This document shows, one piece after another, positions 55,115 to 64,000 of a stretch of DNA of 64,000 nt (position 1 is its first letter; each line of letters begins with the position of its first letter). This stretch comes from Cunninghamia lanceolata (lineage: Eukaryota; Streptophyta; Pinopsida; Cupressales; Cupressaceae): the NCBI GenBank assembly GCA_027924645.1, contig BSBN01000445.1, forward strand, positions 558,001 through 622,000. The letters are read 5' to 3'. A model generated the notes under the pieces. The model was not told the DNA's origin and made no database searches. It saw only the letters and a program-made list of their open reading frames with translations. The translations under genes were made by a program, and so were the position numbers.

Positions 55115-57760
55115 ATGAAGGCTAAACAAGTTGTACTAAGGAAGCACAAATTGCCTCCTTATACACCTCAACCAAGCCAATCCAACATGACTCCAAAGGG
55201 TACTCCAAAAACACCAATGGAAAGACCAACCAACTCTCAAAACAAGCCACAACATGACCAACCAACTAATCCTCAAGAAGGTAATGTTCCTTTGGTAGAT
55301 GTAATTCAATTCACTACCAGTATGCCTCATGATTTTGCTACACCCGGTTATACCACAGTTCAAGTCCCATCTCAAGAAGAGTGATACTTTGAAGAAGGTC
55401 AATCCTCTCAAGAAGATAGACATGACCTTGATGAAATCATGCAAGATCCTAGAGCCATGGCCGCCTTTGACAAAATTCTTAGTGAAAACTAAGATCATTT
55501 CTTCCACTTATTAGCAGAGCAAGGAGCCAAATTACCTCAAGATTTTGATCTATCCAATCTTAAAGAGCCAAACAAAATCCATGACGCCATAACTGCAGTC
55601 CAAACCATGTCAACTGTGAGCACTCCCATACCTGGACAAAGCTCACAAGGGAGAACAATTGCACAATACGAGAATCCTCTTTATCAAAATCCAATGGCAG
55701 AGAGATCCATATCACCACTCATGACTCCTATGGAGATCTAGAAACACCAACAAGATACTCTACAACGTCATGCAGAACTAGCCAAACAAGCCGCCCTAGC
55801 TCAATCAAACACACAACAACCTAAAATGCCCACACCAATCGCAAGTGGAACATTGGCTACCCCATCATGAGAAGGTTTCCCACCAAATTACAATATGGGA
55901 AACACTTATGTAGCCATGCAATAGGGGTGTCAACAAACACCACCCCCAACTTCATCGACCCTCTGTATCATGACCCCAAACAATGTCATGCAACCCCAAC
56001 CATCACAAAACATCAACACAACCTATGTCGCTCCACCACAACATTCTTCTACACTCCATCATACCTATCCCCATCTTAGTCGACCCCAACCATTGTAAAA
56101 CCCATCTACCTATGTCCCTCTGCCACAACGATCATCTCCACTAACCTTTTGCAACACATATCTCAATCAACCTCAACCATCACAAAACCCATCTACCTAT
56201 GTCCCTCCACCATAATGATCATCCACACTCAACCTAACCAATCCTCAACATTCCCAAAATCAAACTTCCCATAGCTATGTTATACCACTGCAACCAAACC
56301 TAACAAACTTTAGCTTTCCTCCACCAAATTCTTTCTTCACACCACCGCCTCAATACCAACAACAAAACTCTAATCTACAACCATCACAAAGCCTACATTC
56401 TTACCTATCACCACCCCCACCTCCCCAAAATCAAAACACCCAAAACCAACCCAATCCAAACCCAACATACAACACATATGACCCCAACCAATCATACGAC
56501 CCTTATAACACCAATGCCCATGGCTTCCACTACAATCTTCCATATGGACAACAACAACCACCCCTCGGACAATAGGAGATGTTTCCAACCCCTCCCACAA
56601 CTATGGAGCTAAAACTAGCGGAGGTTTAACAACAACTATCTGATCTTACGTTTGGCCACACCAAGAAAACCTTCTCTTTGGAAGAAGTTTGTCCTTATCT
56701 ATTTGATCGGTCATTACCCATGATCCCTTTTCCTCACAACTTTACTATTCCCAAATTTGATAAATACAAAGGAAAAGGAGACCCAAAAGACCATCTTAGA
56801 GAATTCTATCTCGCTTGCTTCGAGGTCTCACATAATGACACATATCTTATGCGCCTCTTTCCTCGCAGTCTTAGAGGTCAAGCTATAGAATGGTTCTCGC
56901 ACCTACCCATGGGTATTAAATCTTTTAATGACCTTGCAGAGAAATTTGCCACCCATTTATCTTACAACATAGAACATGAGATCTCCATGACTGACCCATG
57001 CAACAATAAATAGAAAAATGGGGAAACTTTCATTTCCTTCCTTCAAAGATGGAGACAAATGGCTAGCAAGTTCCCATTCAAGATACCCGAAAAGCAGCTT
57101 GTTAGCATATTTGTGCAGAACCTTAACCAAGAATTGGGTTTCCATTTGCAAATTCTTAGTGCCACGACCTTCGACGAAATTACCTATAAGGGAATCAACA
57201 TTGAAAAATCCCTCATCGTTAAAGGCGTTGTCAAAATCTTCAAAGACAATAAAGACAATGCTCCTCAACAACAAACAAACGATAAGCCCACGTTTTGGAA
57301 CAAAAATAAAAACATGGTCAATGATGGTGTGGTGGATTCCAAACATGTCCAAACACTGCAAACACCCCTTCATCTTTCAAAACCAAGTCAACCTCCGCCT
57401 CAACAAAACCAACAACAACAAAGACAACCAAACCAAAACCAACAACAATGACAACAAGAGTGACCTCAACAAGATTACCCTCCGCAACATCAATTCACTC
57501 CCTTGGGGGTTCCTATAGAGTCTGTTTTACAGAAACTTATAAACAATGGACTTGTTACCTTACCAGATGCTCCCCCATATGGTCAACCAATTTACAAAAC
57601 CACACGGTACAGAGAAAATGAATATTGTGAGTACCATAGGACCAAAGGACACAGGACTACATCATGCATGAAACTCAAGCACGTGATCCAAAACCTTATC
57701 GATGGAAAACAAATCACTTTTGATGATGAACCACCAACTTAAAACACCAATAAAGACCTC
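55115..57760 (+). pseudogene. Element F gag
   Basis: Starts at ATG 55115 (MKAKQVVLRKHKLPPYTPQP), just after an in-frame TAA. The first 500 codons are Pro/Gln/Asn/Ser/Tyr-rich low complexity, with 87-90-bp repeats at about 55994-56235 and runs such as SPPPPPQNQNTQNQPNPNPT. The capsid-like core (56678-57240) has FTIPKFDKYKGKGDPKDHLR, MRLFPRSLRGQAIEWFSHLP and FNDLAEKFATHLSYNIE. A Gln-rich linker leads to a C-H-H-C motif (CEYHRTKGHRTTSC, 57626-57667) in place of the classic knuckle. Roughly 14 stops occur, all in one frame. The core packs element RNA in the family. Confidence 0.88.
55994..56235 (+). repeat. 87-90-bp repeats in F gag
   Basis: Units start at about 55994, 56084 and 56171, each beginning CCCCAACCATCACAAAAC-like and encoding a QPSQNPSTYVPPPQ-type block. 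Confidence 0.75.
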
Positions 57761-58846
57761 AACATGTACAAGGAGCCATTCCCTAACCATGGTCAAGGTT
57801 AAAATCTTGACAAAGGTAAAGGTGTTAATAAAGCTTCTACTTCCTATGACTCTATTATAGGACGTTTTGAAGAGAGTTGGGTGTCTACCCTCACAATCAA
57901 AGGAAAATCTACAGATTGTGCAGTTACAACTCGTCATGGTTGTGTCACCCTTTGTTGTCCTACACCAAGTCTCCCAGCCCAATATGATTATAATCTTGCA
58001 GAACATCTAGGGAAAACCCCTGCACAGATCTCTATCTTGGACCTTCTACAGTCATCACCCGCACATAAAGCTATGCTCGTAAAAACCTTACAAGAGTCTT
58101 TAGTTCCTAACAACATAGTGGTCATAGATTTCTAAGCTACTATAGGTAACATTGCCTCACCCTACAATGTTGTCTTCTCTGAAAAAGATCTCCCATCTCA
58201 TGATCCATGTCACAACGATGCCCTTCACATTGAGGTTCTCATGCATAAATGAAAGATCAAACACATACTTATAGATGGTGGTGCTGGTCTCAATATTTGT
58301 TATCTCAAGTTACTTAAATAGTTGGAATACTTTGACGATCATCTCAACATTGATCAATCCATTATAATCAAAGGGTATGATGATGCTGAATGCCGGTCAG
58401 AAGGTGTTATCCACTTGCCTATACAAGTAGGCCCTGTCATGCTAGAAACTAGGTGCCAAGTCCTTGACATTCAGTTACCTTATAACATTATCTTAGGGTG
58501 CTTGTGGATCCATGCCATGAAAGTTGTTCCCTCAACATACCATCAGTCTTTCAAGTTCCCATTTAATGGTACAAAGATAACTATCCCTAGAGATCCTAAT
58601 CCCTTCGAATTCTATTGTGTCTTGCAAGGCAGTTATAAGAATTGCAACCAAGTGCCCAATAATGACAAAGCCCATGAATCCTTATTATATGTTGATTCTA
58701 AAAATCTAACAAAAGCCTCTGCAACTGAAGCCAATCCTTATCCTATTCCTAAAATCAAAGCTCACATCCGTGATATAGGCTTTGGAGAATATGATATCTC
58801 AAAATCTTGTTGTGTAGGGTGGATGCCCCTATCTCCTAAATCCTAA
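57761..58846 (+). pseudogene. Element F protease
   Basis: Same frame as gag. A pre-protease motif, YDYNLAEHLGKTPAQISI with DLLQSSPAHKAML, lies at about 57977-58080. The retropepsin follows with HILIDGGAGLNICYLKLL (active-site Asp at about 58274, D-G-G in place of D-S-G), VIHLPIQVGPVMLETR and LPYNIILGCLWIH, where the usual R/K-P-W is C-L-W. Stops lie at about 58133, 58250, 58319 and 58844. It is clearly related to the protease of element D. Confidence 0.88.
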
Positions 58847-58930
58847 GGCAAACCACCCATAGCCAAAGAAAGTAAGAAGGTAGTTATCCCTCCTCCAGCA
58901 TCTCTAACCCAATTCTAGGAAGGAAAATTA

Positions 58931-59398
58931 TTGGCAGAGGAAACAATTGAAGACATCTCATCTTGGCTCTATAAGGAGAAAGAACCAGTCACCATTCCAG
59001 TCAAACAATATGGCAATTGCCTAAGAATTGTGAAGAACATGGGCTACAAAGGCAAAGGTGGCATTGGGAAAAATAATCAAGGTGAAATGGAACCCATTAT
59101 TGTGAAGAAGAAACTAGACAAGAAGGGATTGGGATTTGGTAAGAAGGTACCACACACCTTGGCCATCGAGAGTATTCTTGACAAGGTGGCAAAAACTTCT
59201 CTCGCAGATTCGATGTCTAAGGAGGATATCATCGATGAATCTTACCTCCATATGACTGACCTATTCACTGAATCCTCTATATTTATGCTATCATCTGTAT
59301 CCTTAACATCCACCACCAACACCCAGATTGTAACACTTGTCTACCCTGAACTTATCGATTGGGACCAACAAGGGGCCCCCATTCTAGATGTATTTTAG
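58931..59398 (+). pseudogene. Element F G-patch-containing segment
   Basis: A 155-codon open stretch between protease and RT, in the gag-pol frame. It starts MAEETIEDISSWLY and has a Gly-patterned stretch IVKNMGYKGKGGIGKNNQGE, then VKKKLDKKGLGFGKK. The hhxxxGaxxGxGlGxxxxG spacing is that of a G-patch, an RNA-binding motif known after the protease of betaretroviruses and in some plant gypsy elements. It probably helps RNA handling or protease function, as inferred from relatives. A stop at 59396 ends the stretch. Confidence 0.7.
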
Positions 59399-59848
59399 AA
59401 TGACAAAGCTATTGCTGAGTTCATGGGACTCTGGGATGGTATCCCTCTTGGTGATCACAAAGTTAGTTTTATAATGGAACTAGAGCAAACTGCTTATTTT
59501 GGTGAGAATGCCAAATCCTCCAGTCACAAAAGTAAAAATAAAGAAAGATCTCTAGGTGAAAACCACACTTTGGCACCTCCCGATCACAAAATAGTAAAAA
59601 CAAATGACATATCCAAAGGTGAAAACCCAACTATGGCACCTAAGGATGGAGGATTTGACCTTCCCCTATCATCTAAGTATCGAGAGAAATCAGCTCTCCT
59701 AGTGGAAGATTCTACAGAGATAAATCTTGGCACATAGCAAAATCCAAAGGCAACATTCCTTGCAGCATCATTATTAGAACAAGAGCACAAGAATCTTACC
59801 AACTTCTTCTTACAGTGAACCATCAAATTTGCATGGACCTATGCTAAT
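59399..59848 (+). pseudogene. Element F linker before RT
   Basis: Continues the same frame as a charged, low-complexity linker (SSSHKSKNKERSLGENHTL). Stops lie at about 59735 and 59816. It shows no enzyme motif. Confidence 0.6.
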
Positions 59849-60688
59849 ATGCTAGGGTTGGACCCTTCACCAGTAGTTCACTATCTCACAGTTGATCCAA
59901 AAGCTAAACTAGTCAAGCAAAAGCTAAGAAAGATGCATCCACAGATTGCTCTCTTGGTGAAAGTTGAAATACAGAAATTGTTAGATGCAAAGTTTATCAA
60001 GCCTATTAATTATCTAGAATGGGTCTCCAACATTGTACCAGTGGCTAAACTAAATGGGGGCATCCACACGTGTTCCGACTTTAGAGATCTTAACAAAGCA
60101 TGTCCCAAAGATGACTTTCCATTGCCAAACATTGATCTCATAGTAGACTTGACTACTGGTCATGAAATGCTTTCTCTAATGGAAGGATTTTCTAACTACA
60201 ATCAGATAATGATAGTGGAAGAAGATAAACATAAAACTGCTTTCACTTGTTCTTGGGGTACCTATTGTTGGTGCGTCATGCCATTTGGTCTTAAAAATGT
60301 AGGGGCAACCTATCAAGAAGCAATGACAGTGCTATTCCATGATCTCTTTCATCACATCATGGAGGACTATGTGGATGACATACCAGCTAAGTCTTCTAGG
60401 GCAGATCACATACAGGTTCTAGGACAAATATTTGACAGACTAGAAAAATATCAAGTAAGACTCAATCAAAAGAAGTGTGTCTTCAAGGTAATCTTAGGAA
60501 AACTGTTGAGATACATTGTATCTCGCAAAGGCATTGAAGTAGATCCAGCAAAAGTCAAAGTTATAGTAGAGATGCCTCCACCAAAGAATCTGAAAGCATT
60601 AAGGAGCATTCAAGGAAGGTTGCAATCTATTAGGTGGTTTATCTCACAGCTAGCAGATAAATGTCAACCATTTCAACACTTCTTCTGA
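59849..60688 (+). pseudogene. Element F reverse transcriptase
   Basis: A 280-codon open block. Landmarks are VVHYLTVDPKAKLVKQKLRK, IALLVKVEIQKLLDAKFIK, IHTCSDFRDLNKACPKDDFP with conserved Asp, WCVMPFGLKNVGATYQEAM, the catalytic box YVDDIPAKS, and VRLNQKKCVFKV. Thumb sequence (MPPPKNLKALRSIQGRLQSI) follows. The frame is free of stops from 59819 to 60685. MSLMEGFSNYNQI-like sequence stands at the finger-to-palm turn, where FMDGYSGYNQI is usual. Confidence 0.93.
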
Positions 60689-61150
60689 AAGGATGTCTCA
60701 TTCCAATGGGATGATAAGTGTCAAGCAACATTTGATCAACTTAAAGAATATCTAGCTACACCTCCTATCTTGGAACCACCAGTCACCGATAGGCCTTTGA
60801 TCTTGTACATCTCAACTACAACTGAAGCCCTAGGGGCTCTTCTAGCATAGCATGATGAGTTAGGAAAAGAGCATGCAATCTATTATATCAGTTGAACCTT
60901 GGTGGGTTATGAACTCAATTATTCACCTATGGAAAGAGCTTGTTTATCCTTAGTGTTTGCTTCCCAAAAGTTGTGGCATTACATGCTAAACCAACACACA
61001 AATCTAATAGCCAAAATTGATCCATTAAAGTATCTACTAGCAAAAGCAGCTCTCACAAGTAGACTAGCTAAATGGGTCATGATCCTTAGTGAGTTTGACA
61101 TTGAGTATGTGGATCATTAAGCAATCAAGGGACAAGCCCTAGCAGATCAA
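60689..61150 (+). pseudogene. Element F first RNase H domain
   Basis: Follows RT after a TGA at 60686. It reads LILYISTTTEALGALLA, MERACLSLVFASQKLWHYML, HTNLIAKIDPLKYLLAKAAL and WVMILSEFDIEYVDH. In the usual LYIS-x-(T/S)D pattern the first Asp is replaced. Stops lie at 60848, 60893 and 61118. In the Tat lineage the domain next to RT is often degenerate and the second one takes over, which this copy fits. Confidence 0.8.
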
Positions 61151-61199
61151 CTAGTAGAAGCACCTACGACAGATGTACATCCTATGGTATCTGAATTTC

Positions 61200-61600
61200 T
61201 GGATGAGAATCTCTTCACTCTTTCTACCTTAGTAATGTGGAAGTTGTATTTTGATGGTTTCTACACACAACATGGATTAGGAGCCGACATCCTTTTTATC
61301 ACGCCTTAAAATGACTATATCCCCAAGTCATATCGGCTTGCATTTCCTTGTACCAACAACATAGCCAAGTATGAAGCACTCCTCATAGGTCTTAATACAA
61401 CAGTTCAATGGGACATCACAGAACTACTGGTATATGGAGACTCACAACTAGTCATTCGACAAGGCACAGATGAGTACTAAACAAAAGATGAAAAGTGGGT
61501 CCCCTACAAGCAACTAGTGGATGCCTATAAACCACACTTTTCTAGCATCAAATTTGAGTAGATTCCAAGAGAGCATAACAAAGCTGTAGATTCTATGGCT
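61200..61600 (+). pseudogene. Element F second (archaeal-type) RNase H domain
   Basis: Between the first RNase H and integrase, in the same frame. It reads WKLYFDGFYTQHGLGADIL (Asp), FPCTNNIAKYEALLIGLNT (Glu) and LLVYGDSQLVIRQG (Asp), then PREHNKAVDSMAS (late Asp). The order D-E-D-D is complete. This second domain is the known mark of Tat elements and resembles the fragment at 1-464. Stops lie at about 61307, 61478 and 61559. Confidence 0.85.
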
Positions 61601-63088
61601 TCTATAGGGTCACTTATAGACATGCTTGCAAACACACAGAAATGTGAATTCTTGATCAAGCAATTTTTGATACCAGTCGTTGATGTTCCAACTATTGAAA
61701 TCATTTGCGAACTTGTAGGTCCCAATTCCCCATGGTATGAAGATATCTATGAATATCTTAAACATAGAACCTTTCCCTTTGAGCTATGTGCAACCCAATG
61801 CAAAACCTTTATCTGTTGATCCTCTTGTTACACTATTCTGGGTGATACACTTTATTGCCAGAGTCTCGATGGTATCCTCTTACGATGTCTTAACGTGGAA
61901 GAAGCCGATGCTACCTTACAAGACATACACAAAGGTGTTTGTGGTGCACATTCTACCAGTCCTAATCTCACTAAGAAGATACTCAGAATAGGTTATTATT
62001 GGCCTACAATAGAACAAGATGCTTCACAATTTGCTAAGAAGTGTCTACAATGCCAGCAGCATGGAGATTTGATTCACACACTAGCTCATGAGCTACAACC
62101 TGTGACTACTCCATGGCCTTTTTCACAATGGGGTCTTGAACTCATAGGACAAATCCACCCATCCTCATCCAATGGCCATAAATTAATCATTACTGCCACT
62201 GAGTATTTCACGAAGTGGGTCGAAGCCATTCCCATGACATATATCACCAGTAAGCAAATAGCCAAGTTTATCCTTAACTACCTCATTTGCCAGTATGGTA
62301 TCCCTCAAGCCATTGTCACTGACAATGGGAGACCATTCAAGAATCAAGATGTTCATGCCTTGTGCACCCAATACAATATCCATCATCGCTTTTCCACTCC
62401 TTACTATCTATAGAGTAACAGCCAAGACGAGGCTTCCAACAAAACCATTCTCAAAATCCTCAAGAAAATGGTCAATGAAGCTGGTCGTGATTGGAACTTG
62501 CAACTCAATCCCTCCCTATGGGCCTACCGTACTAGTATCAGAACACCAAATGGTACAACACCCTATGCCTTGGTCTATGGATCTGAAGCCATTCTACCTA
62601 TAGAGGTCAAGATCCCATCCCTTAGAGTATCCATGCAGCACTTGATTGATGGAGAGGAGTATCACACTTCCATATTAGCTGAGCTTGAACTACTAGATGA
62701 GAGGCACCTTTCTGCACTTAATCATCTCCATGTATATCAAAACTGCCTCCGATGTAACTATAACAAGATCAAAGAAAGATGGTTTCAAGTTGGTGATCTT
62801 GTCTTAAAAGAAAATCAGAGAAATCAAGCAGATCGAGAAGAGAAGGGCAAGTTTGAGCCTAATTGGTTAGGACCCTTTGTTATCACAACATCATATGGAT
62901 CAGGAGCTTATACTTTAGCTACACCTGACGAAATTCCTCTAGATGAGCCCTCAACAGTGTTCATCTTAAGAAGTTCTATGCCTGGTCCTCAAAGTAATAA
63001 AAAAAACAAAGAAAAAAACAAAAACAAAAACAAAAACAAAAACAATCCATCCTATGGTGAAAACCTGGTAAACAGGCACCTTGGATAA
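61601..63088 (+). pseudogene. Element F integrase
   Basis: One frame with stops at 61817 and 62411 only. The zinc-binding part has DIHKGVCGAH and KKCLQCQQHGD. The core has WGLELIGQIHPSSSNGHKLI, where the first catalytic Asp stands as Glu, then AIVTDNGRPFKN (second Asp) and the remains of the third (DEASNKTILKIL). The C-terminal part has TTPYALVYGSEAILPIEVKI, RWFQVGDLVLKENQRN and WLGPFVITT. It ends in a Lys/Asn low-complexity tail (from (CAAAAA)n) and SYGENLVNRHLG before the stop at 63086. It inserts the DNA copy. Confidence 0.93.
63007..63045 (+). repeat. (CAAAAA)n microsatellite in the F pol end
   Basis: Hexamer-like CAAAAA repeats encode the Lys/Asn tail of integrase. Confidence 0.8.
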
Positions 63089-63115
63089 GTACCATAGTGA
63101 AAACCTGGAAAACAG
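63053..63115 (+). repeat. Repeated GTGAAAACCTGG motif
   Basis: GGTGAAAACCTGGTAAACAG near 63056 and AGTGAAAACCTGGAAAACAG near 63096, the first coding, the second just after the stop. Confidence 0.7.
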
Positions 63116-64000
63116 ATGCTATGTATAGAGTCAACATCCATCATCTATCAAGTCTTGTTTATTCCATGTCCATTTCAATATAAACTTCATCCATCCATCC
63201 ATAACAAAACCATTGACCTTGTTTGCATTTCCATCTCCCTATCTACAATAGCTTGGAAATTTGTCAATGTTCATCGTCGTCATCCCATGTCAGTTATCAC
63301 ATATCTTACATAAGCTATCCTATGTCAAGTTATCTATGTCTTCCTCTACCAGAATGGGGGCAACTATTTCCTTAACCTAGGTCTAGGAATGGGTCTTTGT
63401 TCGTGCTTCACAAAAACACAAACACTTCAAACACTTCCAACACTTCCAAAACACAAACACTTCAAACACTTCATCCTTCAAAGCAAACCATAAACAAAAA
63501 CAAAAACACTTCAAAACCACAACAAAAACACATACACTATAACACAAACACACCAAACCAAACCAATCAACCATATCACCTATCTTATACAGATTGTCAC
63601 ATGCTCAAAACCAGACCAGGCGTCTTATACGAGGTGTTTCATTTATCAAACCAGACACCTTCATCCTTGTGTTGATCTAGGGATATATCGTTCCCCACAA
63701 TGATAACACTTTTCCTACATCATCACACTAACCAGAACTACATGTCATCATCTCAATCTTAAGGTACCTTGATCCCATGGATATGGGTATGTAGGTAGTC
63801 TAGAATACGAAGGAAGTTTCCAATACTCAGGTACATAAGATCTCATCATTTCACCTACCCAAGCTCAAACACCTTGACCCACTCATCAATCTACCTAGAA
63901 CTACATATTTATCATTTGTATCTTTCATCGTAATGTGCCTTGATCCCATGGATACAAGGTATGTAGGAAGTCTAGAATACGAATGATGTATCTAGTTCTT
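63116..64000 (+). other. Element F 3' non-coding region
   Basis: Contains an AAACACTTC-type short repeat (63410-63560). Two copies of a 163-171-bp unit follow (CCTTGATCCCATGG at 63767 and 63938, each followed by GTATGTAGG and AGTCTAGAATACGAA). No polypurine tract or LTR is reached by 64000. No coding evidence. Confidence 0.6.

Larger units (their letters stand above)
52236..64000 (+). mobile_element. Element F: Tat-type Ty3/gypsy element, 3' end beyond the window
   Basis: 5' LTR 52236-53435 (TGTAGACACC to CTATACACA), primer site at 53439 (TGGCACGCCC), leader with tandem repeats, then one gag-pol frame from 55115 to 63088. Domain order is gag, protease, G-patch motif, RT, RNase H, a second RNase H and integrase. 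A second RNase H before integrase is the hallmark of the Tat lineage. The 3' part ends in low-complexity and repeated non-coding sequence, and no 3' LTR is seen by 64000. About 30 in-frame stops but no net frame change mark it as decayed. It is inserted in element E. Confidence 0.92.

Noticed and set aside
57662..58006. Minus-strand open frames opposite F gag and pol (also 56370-56600, 63383-63574)
   Set aside because: Shadows of the gag-pol frame or of low-complexity sequence, without domains.

Overview
This window is plant nuclear DNA made almost entirely of nested LTR retrotransposons. I see no convincing host gene, no rRNA or tRNA gene and no CRISPR array. Ty3/gypsy elements (chromovirus and Tat-type) and Ty1/copia elements with tRNA-iMet primer sites, stacked inside one another, point to a large, repeat-rich plant genome. 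A gymnosperm is my guess from the style of the LTRs; the sequence does not prove it.

Layout. 1-464: RNase H domain fragment, minus strand. 820-7480: broken Ty3/gypsy integrase region (called G0), split by a complete 5.1-kb chromovirus (element A, 1847-6988, minus strand, target-site duplication CATTG). 7998-27004: a 19-kb insertion (element D, plus strand, duplication AAAGG) with LTRs of about 1.26 kb, a gag-like ORF and a protease but no visible reverse transcriptase. Two elements sit inside D. One is a 2.3-kb terminal-inverted-repeat DNA transposon (element T, 8717-11020, duplication TTA) in its left LTR. The other is a 7.55-kb LTR element (element L, 12811-20363, duplication CAAAC) in its ORF. 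27010-29494 is unassigned. 29495-36509: a full copia element (C, minus strand, duplication AAGAT). 36972-37777: a solo LTR (S, duplication TCTAG). 38658-45013: a second copia element (B, plus strand, duplication GTTAA). B lies in or next to the 5' LTR of a gag-protease gypsy derivative (E, body about 46446-52235). 52236 to beyond the window end: a Tat-type gypsy element (F, plus strand) with gag, protease, a G-patch motif, reverse transcriptase, two RNase H domains and integrase.

How the parts relate. B and C are two copies of one copia family, and their proteins are nearly the same. L has no pol gene. It still has the same primer-binding site, the same 5' leader up to the start codon, the same polypurine tracts and a shared LTR segment. 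L therefore looks like a non-autonomous derivative in which pol was replaced by other reading frames: a coiled-coil/zinc-knuckle ORF, then a 3.2-kb ORF set of unknown function preceded by a promoter-like stretch. L, B and C also share an inverted repeat that brackets the 3' polypurine tract and the start of the LTR. These are the most unusual observations here. All elements are decayed. In F, and in ORF1 of L, the damage is mainly in-frame stop codons rather than frameshifts, as expected of methylated, silenced copies.
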